43,489 nt of DNA from NCBI GenBank assembly GCA_025458025.1, contig JALOTF010000012.1, forward strand, positions 1 to 43,489, read 5' to 3'. The position numbers and the translations under genes were made by a program. The DNA is from Beijerinckiaceae bacterium. GTDB taxonomy: Bacteria > Pseudomonadota > Alphaproteobacteria > Rhizobiales > Beijerinckiaceae. Positions 19,269 to 27,488 of this stretch are shown here, in pieces. The notes below the pieces were generated by a model. That model saw only the letters and a program-made list of their open reading frames with translations, searched no databases and had not been told where the DNA came from. Each line of letters starts with the position of its first letter. Positions within the stretch are counted from its first letter, which is position 1.

Positions 19269-19319
19269 GGGGGCAAGCGCCTCGCTGCCAGTGTGGGCGC
19301 ATCACAAGGGGAGACTGTC

Positions 19320-20897
19320 ATGCGCCCACTCGTTCTTGCTCTTTTCTGTGCCACGGCCCTGTCTGCGGCGACGCCTGCCTTCGCCCAGACCCTGACCATC
19401 GGGGTGCGCGGTGGTCCAGATTCGATCGATCCGCATTTTACCGCCACCGGCACCCATGCGGAATCGCTGAAGCACATTTTCGATACGCTGGTCTGGTCCG
19501 GCGATGGCCTCGAGCTGGAGCCGCGCCTTGCGCTGAGCTGGAAGCCGATCAACCCGACGACCTGGGAGTTCAAGCTGCGCCCGGGCGTGAAGTTCCACGA
19601 TGGTTCGGATTTCACCGCCGAGGATGTGAAGTTCTCGATCGAGCGCATTCCCATGGTCTCGGGCCCGAACCCTACGACCATCTATGTGCGCCGCGTGAAG
19701 GAGACGAAGATCGTCGATCCGCTCACGGTGCATGTCATCACCGATGGCCCGGCACCAACGCTGCCGAATGATTTCATCCGCCTGTTCATCGTTTCGCATA
19801 AGGCAGCCGCCGGCCTCACGAAGGAAACCGCCAACGGGGCCTTCAATGCGGGCAAGGCGGCGGTGGGCACTGGCCCCTACAAGTATGTCTCGTGGGAACC
19901 GAAGGGCGACCTCGTGATGGATCGCTTTGATGGCTTCTGGGGCCCGAAAGAGCCGTGGGCGCGCCATGTCCGCAAGGAAATCGCCAATGATGCCGCGCGC
20001 GTGGCGCAGCTCAAGGCGGGCCAGCTTGATCTCATCACCCGTGTTCCCGCGACCGATGTCGCGGCGCTGAAGCGCGATTCCAAGCTTGAAGTGCAGACCA
20101 TCGATACGGTCTATGTCTTCAACATCGAGCTGGATCTGCGCGAAAAGCTGATCAACGTCACCGCGAAGGATGGCTCGGCGCTGCCGAAGAACCCCTTCCA
20201 GGATATCCGTGTGCGTGAGGCGCTCGATCTCTCGATTGACCGCAACGCCCTCGCCGAAGTCGCGATGGAAGGCCTCGGCAAGGCCGTGAACCAGCTCGTC
20301 ACGCCCTCGATTTTCGGCTTCAACAAGAGCCTCCCGGCGCGCGAATACAACCCCACCAAGGCGAAAGCGCTGCTGGCGGAAGCGGGCTACCCCAACGGCT
20401 TCAAGATGCAATTCTCCTTCACGAAGGATCGCTTGCCGGGTGACACGCAGGTCGGCACTTCGGTCGCGCAGATGTGGGCGGCCATCGGCATCGACGCGAC
20501 GCCGAACGCCCAGCCCGCGACCGTGTTCTTCCCGGCCCGGACGCGCGGCGAATACTCCGCCTCGATGTCCGGCTGGGGCACGCTGACGGGTGAGGCACAT
20601 TACACGCTTTCCTCGCTCGTGCATTCCAACGATCCCGCGAAGAAGATGGGCGCCTTCAACGTCCTTGCCTACAAAAACGACGAGATGGACAAGCTCCTCC
20701 AGATCGCGGCCGAGGAAATGGACGATGCCAAGCGCCGCAAGGCTCTGGAAGATGCCAATGCCCTCGTGCTGAAGGATCGCCAGCGCTTGCCGATCGTTGC
20801 CGTGGGCTCGGCCTGGGCCATGCAGAAGGGCAAGGTGACCATCAAGGCGCGCGTGGATGAAGACACGCTCGCCATGAACATCAAGCCCGCGAAGTAA
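19320..20897 (+). CDS. Family-5 ABC solute-binding protein (probable partner of importer 1)
   Basis: Periplasmic binding protein, 525 aa, with a signal peptide at residues 1-22 (cleavage after AFA, before QTLTIGVRGG). SBP family-5 marks include DSIDPHFTATGTHAESLKHIFDTL, the KLRPGVKFHDGSDFTAEDVKFSIERI block, GTGPYKYVSWEPKGDLVMDRF and the late LPIVAVGSAWAMQKGKV. The minus-strand importer-1 operon lacks a binding protein, and this gene is divergent from its first gene, so they probably work together. A GGGGAG ribosome site precedes the ATG at 19320; the frame extends further upstream through the promoter region and was not used. Ligand unknown. Confidence 0.9.
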   Translation: MRPLVLALFCATALSAATPAFAQTLTIGVRGGPDSIDPHFTATGTHAESLKHIFDTLVWSGDGLELEPRLALSWKPINPTTWEFKLRPGVKFHDGSDFTAEDVKFSIERIPMVSGPNPTTIYVRRVKETKIVDPLTVHVITDGPAPTLPNDFIRLFIVSHKAAAGLTKETANGAFNAGKAAVGTGPYKYVSWEPKGDLVMDRFDGFWGPKEPWARHVRKEIANDAARVAQLKAGQLDLITRVPATDVAALKRDSKLEVQTIDTVYVFNIELDLREKLINVTAKDGSALPKNPFQDIRVREALDLSIDRNALAEVAMEGLGKAVNQLVTPSIFGFNKSLPAREYNPTKAKALLAEAGYPNGFKMQFSFTKDRLPGDTQVGTSVAQMWAAIGIDATPNAQPATVFFPARTRGEYSASMSGWGTLTGEAHYTLSSLVHSNDPAKKMGAFNVLAYKNDEMDKLLQIAAEEMDDAKRRKALEDANALVLKDRQRLPIVAVGSAWAMQKGKVTIKARVDEDTLAMNIKPAK

Positions 20898-20901
20898 GAC
20901 G

Positions 20902-21945
20902 ATGACCAGCATGACCGGAAGCCAGCCGCCCATCCTCATCTGGGGGGCTGGCGCCATCGGCGGTACGCTCGGCGCCTATTGGGCGCGGGCGGGCCTGCCG
21001 GTCACCATGGTCGATATCGTGGCCGAGCACGCGAAAGCCTGCTCGACCACCGGCCTCTCGATCACGGGACCGGTGGAGGAATTCCGGCAGGTGGTGCCGA
21101 CCCTCACGCCCGATCAGGTGACAGGCCAATGGCCGATCATTGTGCTCGCGGTGAAGGCGCACGCCACCGAGCCCGCGCTCGCGATGCTTGCACCGCATCT
21201 TGCGCCCGATGGCTATGTGCTCTCCGCGCAGAACGGCCTCAATGAGATCACCATCAGCCGCATCATCGGCGCTGAACGCACGATGGGCTGCTTCGTGAAT
21301 TTTGGCGCGGATTGGCTGGGACCGGGCGAAATCCTGTTCGGCAACCGCGCGGCGGTGGTTGTCGGCGAGATCGATGGCCCGAACCGCGATCGCACCCGCC
21401 GGATGCATGAATGGCTCAAGATTTTCGAGCCGAATGCCGTGCTGACCGACAACATCTGGGGCTATCTCTGGGGCAAGCTCGCCTATGGCGCGATGCTCTT
21501 TGCCACTGCCCTCACACCCGATTCCATGACCGCGAATTTCGAGGATCCGCGTCGCGTGCCGGTTTTCGTGGCTTTAGGGCGCGAAGTGATGGCTGTGGCC
21601 CGCGCGCGCGGCGTGAAGCCCATCGGCTTCAATGGCTTCGATCCCGAATGCTTCATGCCAGAGGCACCGCTGGAGAAGGCCCGCGCTTCGGTCGCGGCGC
21701 TTGCGGAGTTTAACCGCTACACCGCGAAAACCCATTCCGGCATCTATCGCGATCTCGCGGTCAGGAAGCGCAAAACCGAGGTGGACCCGCAGATCGGGAT
21801 TATCGCACACCTTGCGCAAGAGGCAGGCGTCAAGACGCCGGTTATCGCCAGGCTCGTATCCCTCATCCACGACATCGAGGATGGGCGGCGGCCCATGGCA
21901 TTCGACACTTTTGCAGATTTGCTTCCGCTCGCAGGGGAGGGCTGA
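20902..21945 (+). CDS. Ketopantoate reductase-like (ApbA/PanE family) NAD(P)H oxidoreductase
   Basis: A 347-aa two-domain dehydrogenase of the 6-phosphogluconate-dehydrogenase-like superfamily. Nucleotide-binding motif GAGAIGG lies at about residues 15-21, followed by an acidic VDIV that ends strand 2. The central AQNGLNE and the LWGKLAYGAMLFATALTP helix match the ApbA/PanE layout, with Lys in WGK as the likely catalytic residue. The family's usual Asn after K-L in this helix is not obvious, so a substrate other than ketopantoate is likely. It lies four bases after the binding protein and overlaps the SDR by one base. A second ATG at 20911 is possible. Probably a catabolic hydroxyacid or ketoacid oxidoreductase of the island, not a pantothenate gene. 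Confidence 0.83.
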   Translation: MTSMTGSQPPILIWGAGAIGGTLGAYWARAGLPVTMVDIVAEHAKACSTTGLSITGPVEEFRQVVPTLTPDQVTGQWPIIVLAVKAHATEPALAMLAPHLAPDGYVLSAQNGLNEITISRIIGAERTMGCFVNFGADWLGPGEILFGNRAAVVVGEIDGPNRDRTRRMHEWLKIFEPNAVLTDNIWGYLWGKLAYGAMLFATALTPDSMTANFEDPRRVPVFVALGREVMAVARARGVKPIGFNGFDPECFMPEAPLEKARASVAALAEFNRYTAKTHSGIYRDLAVRKRKTEVDPQIGIIAHLAQEAGVKTPVIARLVSLIHDIEDGRRPMAFDTFADLLPLAGEG

Positions 21946-22700
21946 TGGAGCTTCGGTTGGATGGTCGCGTGGCGCTGGTCACCGGCGCGGCGCAGGGCAT
22001 CGGGCAGGCCATTGCCCGGACGTTGAAGGCATCCGGCGCGCGCGTTGTCGTCGCGGATCTCGATGCAGAGGGTGTTGCAGCCTTTGCCGCGAGCGAAGGC
22101 ATGGAATTCCACCTCCTGGATGTCAGCCAGCGAAAGGCCGCGCACGAAACGATGGCCGCGATTGTCGCGCGCCATGGACGGTTCGATATTCTCGTCAACG
22201 CCGCCGGCGGTGTGCGCGGGCAGGTTGGCGGGCCGGTGGAGGCCGTGACGGAAGAGAACTGGCGCGTGCTCTTCGAGGCCAATGTCGATGGCGCATTCTG
22301 GCTGTCGCAGGCTGCCGCCGAGCCCATGGCCAAGGGCGGTTGGGGGCGCATCATCAACATCGCCTCGGGCGCAGGGTTGCGGCCAAGCCTCACCGGCATT
22401 CAGGCCTATACGGCGTCGAAACACGCGCTGGTGGGCCTCACGAAGCAGTTGAGCCAGGATTTGGGGCCTCGCGGCATCACCACCAACGCGATTGCGCCCG
22501 GTTTCGTGCGCTCCAACCCCGCGACCGAGCGGCAATGGCAGAGCTACGGCCCGGAAGGGCAGGCGAAACTGGTGCAATCCATCCATTTGCGCCGCCTCGG
22601 AACGCCGGAGGATATCGCGAACGCCGCGCTTTTCCTCGCATCCGATCAGGCCGGCTGGATCAGCGGGCAGATCCTTTCCGTGGATGGCGGTCGAAGCTGA
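21945..22700 (+). CDS. Short-chain dehydrogenase/reductase (FabG-like classical SDR)
   Basis: A 251-aa classical SDR. Cofactor motif TGAAQGIG (about residues 14-21), Asp at the end of strand 2 (VVADLDAEG) suggesting NAD(H) preference, NAAGG (about 84-88), and the catalytic set with Ser in NIASGAG and YTASK (Tyr and Lys). The C-terminal LFLASDQAGWISGQILSVDGG is the family's usual end. The start shares one base with the stop of the ketopantoate-reductase-like gene (TGATG). It probably oxidises a hydroxyl group of a product from the same island. Confidence 0.9.
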   Translation: MELRLDGRVALVTGAAQGIGQAIARTLKASGARVVVADLDAEGVAAFAASEGMEFHLLDVSQRKAAHETMAAIVARHGRFDILVNAAGGVRGQVGGPVEAVTEENWRVLFEANVDGAFWLSQAAAEPMAKGGWGRIINIASGAGLRPSLTGIQAYTASKHALVGLTKQLSQDLGPRGITTNAIAPGFVRSNPATERQWQSYGPEGQAKLVQSIHLRRLGTPEDIANAALFLASDQAGWISGQILSVDGGRS

Positions 22701-22744
22701 ACAGGTGATGGAATCTCGCAAGAGCTTCGCTTAACCTTTTGAAG

Positions 22745-22759
22745 TCCTTCATCGAAGGA
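22745..22759. other. Short perfect hairpin in the 208-base gap after the SDR
   Basis: TCCTTC-ATC-GAAGGA forms a 6-base stem with a 3-base loop, 45 bases after the SDR stop. There is no T-run on either strand, so it is at best a weak mRNA 3'-end structure. Nothing else was recognised in 22701-22908. Confidence 0.25.
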
Positions 22760-22908
22760 TGCGAGGCGACGGTTCGCTGCTGCTGGCCAAGGCCGATCCG
22801 GGCAGCGTCTCGTGTCTGCGTGCCATGACGGCCTGATCGTGCAGCCCTTTCCGGAAAGCCCGTTACGCGCCACTTTGTTTGAGGCACGGCGCATCACGGG
22901 AGCGGGAC

Positions 22909-23385
22909 ATGCGGAAATTCGTGAAATTCCTGCACAGTATCGCTTCCTGCGGCCTCGTGGGTGCACTGTTCGCCTACATTATCGTGCTCATGTTCGCGCC
23001 GCAGGGCACACCGCAATCCTATGCGGAGATGCGCCAGACCATCAGCGCGATTTCCAGCTACATCCTGCTGCCGTCGCTGGGACTGGGCCTTGTGTCCGGG
23101 CTCATCGCAATGATGGTGCACCGGCCCTTCCAGGAGTTGCGCTGGGTCTGGGCGAAGGCGATCCTCGGGCTCAGCATGTTCGAGGCGACGCTGGCCATCA
23201 TCCAGTCCAAGGCGAATTCCGCCACCGCGGAAGCCACGAAAATCGCCGACGGAACCGGTGACCCGCAGGCACTCGCGACGATCATCGCGAATGAATGGCT
23301 GACACTCTCGATTGTCCTTGCGCTGTCGGCTGCGCAGATCGGCTTCGGCATCTGGCGACCGCGCCTTGGGCGCAGCGCGAGCTAG
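22909..23385 (+). CDS. Small integral membrane protein, four predicted helices (DUF2269-like)
   Basis: A 158-aa hydrophobic protein starting MRKFVKFLHSIASCGLVGALFAYI. Four membrane segments are visible at about residues 10-32, 46-70, 84-102 and 128-150. The opening K-F-L-H-x-I/L pattern with a histidine in helix 1 and the overall plan recall DUF2269-type membrane proteins, but I cannot assign it securely. A GGAGCGGG ribosome site precedes the ATG at 22909; the upstream in-frame start at 22879 adds a charged stretch and is less likely. It converges on the GH63 gene, sharing bases at the stops: both stop codons lie within CTAG at 23382-23385. Function unknown. Confidence 0.7.
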   Translation: MRKFVKFLHSIASCGLVGALFAYIIVLMFAPQGTPQSYAEMRQTISAISSYILLPSLGLGLVSGLIAMMVHRPFQELRWVWAKAILGLSMFEATLAIIQSKANSATAEATKIADGTGDPQALATIIANEWLTLSIVLALSAAQIGFGIWRPRLGRSAS

Positions 23386-24659
23386 GCCGCGAGCGCCATC
23401 CGGTCCTCGCTGATGAGCAGGGCGATGGCTGCGGTCCACGAGAAGGTGCCGCCGCCAAGGCCCTCGCGGGTAAGCGGATCGAAATATTCGCAGAACCCTA
23501 CCTCGCGAATGGCTCCGAGGGTCGCTTCATCCACCTCGCGAGCCTGCTCGCCCATGCCCTGCCGCGCGAAGCCGCGCGCGATGAGATAATTCACCACTGC
23601 CCAGACTGGCCCACGCCAGTAGCGTTTCGGTTCGAAACCGGGTTCGCCGACAAGCGTGGAGGGCACGGGCAGGGTGTTCGCCTTCAACAGGCCATCGAGC
23701 CTTTGTTGCATGGATTGGCGCGCTTCCGGCGGGCAATGCTCGGTGAGAAGCGGCAGGAAACCGGCGGAAACGCGTACGTCCATGGCCTTGCCGCTGATGA
23801 GATCGCGGCTGGCATAAAGCCCGATCCGCTCGTTCCAGAGCCCGGCGAGGCCCTTGGCGAGCCGCGCGCGGCGGCTGGCGATCTCGGCGCGCTCGGCCTC
23901 GCTGCCGAAACGTTTCGCGAGGCGGCCGAGCGCCTCTTCCGAAGCGCCGAGAATGGCATTGATGCCGATATCCGCGACCTTGAACGGGGTTTCGCGCCAC
24001 ATGGCCATCGCATCCCAGCCGAGCGAGGCATAGAGATCCACGAGGTGGATGTAGCGCCGGTAATCCTCGTCTCGCGGGCGCATCGCGGCATCAACATGGC
24101 CGAGATCGCGCCGCACGATGGTCGTGGTGGTGGTCTGCGGCACGCGGGCGAAGGGCTCGTCCCATTCGGGGGAATTGTCGCGCCCGGTCTCCCAATTGTG
24201 GAGCACGGCGACGATGCCGCGCCCCTCGGGGTCGCGCGCCTTTTCCCACCAGCGATGATAGGCGAGGCCGGCGCGATAGAGTGCTGCGATGCGCGGCGTG
24301 AATTCCGCGCCCGCCCGCGCCGCGATGAATTCCAGCGCGAGCGCGAAAACTGGCGGCTGGGTGATGCCCGAGGTTGGGATGGTGTGGCTTGTTCGCCAGA
24401 CATCCGGACCGGGAAAGTATGTCTCCGCCGGCTTGTGGAAGATGATCTGCGGGATCATCCCGTCGGCCCATTGCCCGCGCGCCAGCGCTTCGAGTTCGCT
24501 CAAGGCCCGGTCGATGTCGAAGGTCGCGAAACCCATGGCGACAAAGGCAGAATCCCAGTTCCACTGGAAGGGGTAGAGCCGATCGGTGGGCACGGTGTAG
24601 CCGCCGCGATCATTGGCGGCCAGCACAGAGCGGGCGCGTTCGATGAAGGAAGAGGACAT
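23382..24659 (-). CDS. GH63-type glycoside hydrolase, mannosylglycerate/glucosylglycerate hydrolase-like
   Basis: A 425-aa (alpha/alpha)6-barrel hydrolase of the MGH/GgH group, which cleaves mannosyl- or glucosylglycerate to the hexose and glycerate. Marks of the group are FQWNWDSAFV (31-40), RGQWADGMIPQIIF (61-74), GITQPP (98-103), HNWETGRDNSPEWD (154-167, with Asp161 the likely general acid), YWRGPVWAVVNYLI, and EYFDPLT...GGGTFSWTAA near the end with the likely catalytic-base Glu. There is no signal peptide, so it acts on an imported glycoside. It is the last gene of the LacI-controlled operon, three bases after the MalK-type ATPase. Trehalase-like or other glycosidase activity is the main alternative. 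Confidence 0.82.
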   Translation of the reverse strand: MSSSFIERARSVLAANDRGGYTVPTDRLYPFQWNWDSAFVAMGFATFDIDRALSELEALARGQWADGMIPQIIFHKPAETYFPGPDVWRTSHTIPTSGITQPPVFALALEFIAARAGAEFTPRIAALYRAGLAYHRWWEKARDPEGRGIVAVLHNWETGRDNSPEWDEPFARVPQTTTTTIVRRDLGHVDAAMRPRDEDYRRYIHLVDLYASLGWDAMAMWRETPFKVADIGINAILGASEEALGRLAKRFGSEAERAEIASRRARLAKGLAGLWNERIGLYASRDLISGKAMDVRVSAGFLPLLTEHCPPEARQSMQQRLDGLLKANTLPVPSTLVGEPGFEPKRYWRGPVWAVVNYLIARGFARQGMGEQAREVDEATLGAIREVGFCEYFDPLTREGLGGGTFSWTAAIALLISEDRMALAA

Positions 24660-24662
24660 GTC

Positions 24663-25709
24663 TCAGGCTCCCAGGGCGCGGCCGGTTTCGGGGTCGAGCC
24701 AGACAATGCGTCGGGTCTCGGGTTCAAGGGTGATGGTGTCGCCAGCCTTCAGCCCGGCATCGGGCCGCGCAGCGACGCGGATGAGCTGGTCCTGCACCTT
24801 TCCGGTGAGCAGCAGGGTGGAACCGAGGGGCTCTGCCACCATCACGCGGAAGGCGAGGCCGTCCCCGCCCGGTGCGAGGCGCATATCCTCGGGGCGGATG
24901 CCGCAGAGAATATCGCGCCCGCTGCCGGGGCAGTGGGCCGCGAAGCCATCGAGCGCCGCGCGTCCCGCCTCCACCGGCATGCGGATGAAGTTCATGGGCG
25001 GTGAGCCCACGAAGCCGCCGACGAATTTGGTCGCGGGGCGCTCGTAGATCATCTGCGGCGCGCCGATCTGCTCGATCACGCCGCCATGCATCACCGCAAT
25101 GCGATCCGCGAGGCCCATGGCCTCGGTCTGGTCATGTGTGACGTAAATGGTCGTCGTGCCCGATTGCTGGAGCACGCCCTTGAGTTCCGAGCGCATTTCG
25201 AGGCGCAGCAACGCATCGAGGTTCGAAAGCGGCTCGTCCATCAGCAACACGGCGGGGCGCACGGCAAGCGCGCGCGCCACGGCCACGCGCTGGCGCTGCC
25301 CGCCCGAGAGCTTCGCGGGGTAGCGTTCGAGATAGGGCTCGATATGCAGGAGAGCCGCCGCGCGCTCCACCTCGCGCTTGATCGTCGCCTCGTCCACCTT
25401 CTGCATGCGCAAGCCGAAGGCGACATTCTCGAACACGGTCATATGCGGGAAGACCGCGTAGTTCTGGAATACCATCGCGAGACCGCGATCCTTCGGCGGC
25501 AGCGCCGAGACATCGCGATCGCCGATCACCACGCGGCCCGAGGTCTGCGTTTCCAGCCCCGCGATGATGCGCAAAAGCGTTGTCTTTCCGCATCCCGAGG
25601 GGCCGAGAAGCGCGAGGAATTCACCATCCGCGATTTCCAGCGAAATCTCGGAGAGTGCGGTCGCCGCGCCGAAGGTCTTGCGGATCCTGTCGATCAGAAT
25701 GCCAGCCAT
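24663..25709 (-). CDS. Sugar-type ABC importer ATPase (MalK/UgpC, CUT1 family)
   Basis: A 348-aa ATPase that would energise the MalFG-type permease pair encoded next to it. It has Walker A GPSGCGKTT, Q-loop MVFQNYAVFPHMTVFENVAFGLRM (the QNYA.fPHm form typical of CUT1), signature [15 protein letters not shown], Walker B VLLMDEPLSNLD, switch His in YVTHDQTEAMGLADRI. A C-terminal TOBE-like regulatory domain follows from about residue 240 (CGIRPEDMRLAPGGDGL). One such ATPase can serve several importers. It sits between malG-like and GH63 genes with small gaps. Confidence 0.94.
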   Translation of the reverse strand: MAGILIDRIRKTFGAATALSEISLEIADGEFLALLGPSGCGKTTLLRIIAGLETQTSGRVVIGDRDVSALPPKDRGLAMVFQNYAVFPHMTVFENVAFGLRMQKVDEATIKREVERAAALLHIEPYLERYPAKLSGGQRQRVAVARALAVRPAVLLMDEPLSNLDALLRLEMRSELKGVLQQSGTTTIYVTHDQTEAMGLADRIAVMHGGVIEQIGAPQMIYERPATKFVGGFVGSPPMNFIRMPVEAGRAALDGFAAHCPGSGRDILCGIRPEDMRLAPGGDGLAFRVMVAEPLGSTLLLTGKVQDQLIRVAARPDAGLKAGDTITLEPETRRIVWLDPETGRALGA

Positions 25710-25721
25710 CGCCGTATCGCC

Positions 25722-26525
25722 TTAACGGTTGGAGATGCCCCACATCGCGAAGAGATATTTTCTCACCGCGAAGATGAAGAGCACGGAGGGGACAATGAGC
25801 AGGAAGCCGCCGGCAAAGCGGAAATGCAGCGGTGATTCCGAGAGAACCGTGAGGAGATAGGCCGTCAGCGTTCGCTCTCGCACGGTCAGCACGGCGGCCG
25901 CGAACACCTCGTTCCACGAGATCACGAAGGCGAAAATCGCGGTCGCCGCAAGGCCAGGCAGGGCGAGCGGTAGCACCACCTTCATGAAGGCCTGGAAGCG
26001 TGAGCAGCCGAACACCCAGGCCGCTTCCTCGAGTTCGCGCGGGATGCCCATGAAGAGGCTGGAAGACACGAGTGCCGCGAAGGGGAAGGCCAGCGCGGTA
26101 TGCACCAGCGCCACGCCGAGGGTGGTGTCATACAGGCCAACGCGGATGAAATTCACCGTCAGCGGCAGCGCGAGGATCGCGAGGGGAAAAGCGCGCGTCA
26201 GCACGATCAGCAGGCGATAGGCCGTCTGCCCGCGGAAGGAGAACCGCGCCAGAGCATAGCCCGCGGGCGCACCGAGCAGCACCGAGAACAGCATGCAGAG
26301 GCCTGCGACGATCACGCTGTTCAGCGCCGCCTTCCATACGCCTTCGACCTGCAGGAAGACCTGCATCGCCGCGAATGTCGCATCGCCCGGCCAGAGGCTC
26401 TTCGGCCAGCGGAACACGCCGGCACGGCCCGAAAACGCGCCCAGCGCGATGAGATAGATCGGCACGATGATCCACGCGATCAGCGCCACGACGCCGGTGA
26501 TGTAGAGAAGCCGCCGCGCGTTCAT
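25722..26525 (-). CDS. Sugar-type ABC permease, MalG-like subunit
   Basis: A 267-aa inner-membrane subunit with about six helices (first at about residues 8-28). The MalG-like EAA loop is EEAAWVFGCSRFQAFMKVVLPLALPG, followed by AIFAFVISWNEVFAA, the W-N-E block typical of MalG-type subunits. The start overlaps the stop of the MalF-like gene by four bases (ATGA). It ends VRKYLFAMWGISNR; the usual C-terminal QKYFVxGLTxGAVKG is reduced to YLFAMWGISNR. Confidence 0.92.
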   Translation of the reverse strand: MNARRLLYITGVVALIAWIIVPIYLIALGAFSGRAGVFRWPKSLWPGDATFAAMQVFLQVEGVWKAALNSVIVAGLCMLFSVLLGAPAGYALARFSFRGQTAYRLLIVLTRAFPLAILALPLTVNFIRVGLYDTTLGVALVHTALAFPFAALVSSSLFMGIPRELEEAAWVFGCSRFQAFMKVVLPLALPGLAATAIFAFVISWNEVFAAAVLTVRERTLTAYLLTVLSESPLHFRFAGGFLLIVPSVLFIFAVRKYLFAMWGISNR

Positions 26526-27370
26526 GCCTGCGTCTCCGGCTTCGTCCGCAGGAGGCGGATGTAAAGAAGCGTCGCCGCAAGGCTGATGACCATGATGAGG
26601 ATGGCATAGGCCGCCGCGACGCCATCATTCTGGCTGTCGCGCATCCAGGTATAGGCCTCACCCACGAGGACGGGGTAGTTCCGTCCGCCCAGCGCATAGA
26701 CCACCGCGAACACCTCGAACGCGAGCACCGTGCGCAGGATCAACGCCGATTGCAGCGACGGTTTCAGCAGCGGCAGGGTGATCTTGCGGAAGCGCGTCCA
26801 GCCGGTCGCGCCAAAAACCTCGGCGGCCTCGTTGTATTCCTTCGGTATCAGCTGGAACCCCGCCACCAGGATCACCAGCACGATGGCCGTGGCACGCCAG
26901 ATCTCGGCCAGCACGATGCCGATGAAGAGCGTGGTGGGGTTCTCGTAGGAGAGCCAGTTGGTCGGCCCATCAATGAGGCCGAGCGCGAACAGCGCGGAAT
27001 TGAGATAGCCCCGGTCCTGTAAGATCGCGAGCCAGACAAGCCCCGCCGCGAGATCGGACACCCCGAGCGGGATCGTCCAGATCCAGAGCACAAGATCACG
27101 GCCCTTTTCGAGCTTCTGCAGCATCACCGCCATGGCGAGTGCGAGGCCGATCTGCAGCGGGATCACCACCGCCACCAGCAGGAAGGTGTTGCGCAGGGAG
27201 AGCCCGAAATTCAGGTCGCCCGCCATCTTGCGGAAATGCGCGAGCGATGCCCCGCCCTGATCGGTGAAGGCGATCACAATCGTCTGCACCAGCGGCACGA
27301 CGAAGAGCAGCCCGAGAAACACCACGGAGGGCGCAACCAGCAGGTAGGGTAGCAGGCGTGAATTCGTCAT
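26522..27370 (-). CDS. Sugar-type ABC permease, MalF-like subunit
   Basis: A 282-aa inner-membrane subunit. It starts MTNSRLLPYLLVAPSVVFLGLLFVVPLVQT, the normal MalF/UgpA-type first helix, with a further core of five helices and the EAA loop NEAAEVFGATGWTRFRKITLPLLKPSL. The ATG at 27370 is chosen because the upstream extension would run into the stem-loop gap and has no membrane or conserved features. The gap of 118 bases to the binding-protein gene holds two RNA hairpins that likely set the protein ratio. The four-base overlap with malG-like gene confirms the operon. Confidence 0.92.
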   Translation of the reverse strand: MTNSRLLPYLLVAPSVVFLGLLFVVPLVQTIVIAFTDQGGASLAHFRKMAGDLNFGLSLRNTFLLVAVVIPLQIGLALAMAVMLQKLEKGRDLVLWIWTIPLGVSDLAAGLVWLAILQDRGYLNSALFALGLIDGPTNWLSYENPTTLFIGIVLAEIWRATAIVLVILVAGFQLIPKEYNEAAEVFGATGWTRFRKITLPLLKPSLQSALILRTVLAFEVFAVVYALGGRNYPVLVGEAYTWMRDSQNDGVAAAYAILIMVISLAATLLYIRLLRTKPETQA

Positions 27371-27409
27371 CACGACGCTCCGCAAGCAGGGAAGGGCGAG
27401 GGGGAAGAC

Positions 27410-27436
27410 GGGCGCGACCGGGAGGAGGCCGCGCCC
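27410..27436 (-). other. Stem-loop 2 between binding-protein and permease genes
   Basis: GGGCGCG (27410-27416) pairs with CGCGCCC (27430-27436) across a 13-base loop. On the minus-strand transcript this is the second hairpin after the binding-protein stop and the one nearer the permease start. No T-run follows. Confidence 0.5.
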
Positions 27437-27438
27437 GC

Positions 27439-27481
27439 ACCCCGTTGTTTTCCGCATCCGCCCCGATGCGAAAAACGGGGT
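27439..27481 (-). other. Stem-loop 1 between binding-protein and permease genes (mRNA stabiliser/attenuator)
   Basis: A long imperfect inverted repeat: ACCCCGTT...CCGCATC (27439-27458) with GATGCG...AAACGGGGT (27465-27481), loop of six bases. It starts about eight bases after the binding-protein stop on the minus strand. Such hairpins after the binding-protein gene in importer operons commonly protect the upstream mRNA, as known between malE and malF in E. coli. It lacks a T-run, so read-through into the permease genes is expected. Confidence 0.6.
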
Positions 27482-27488
27482 CAGTCGA

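Noticed and set aside
19302-20957. Long minus-strand open frame opposite the family-5 binding protein (about 551 codons)
   Set aside because: No recognisable motif and Arg/His-rich; the plus strand has a signal peptide and binding-protein blocks.
22701-22908. Small RNA or tRNA gene in the 208-base gap
   Set aside because: No cloverleaf, no T-run after the only hairpin, and no promoter-like pair was found.
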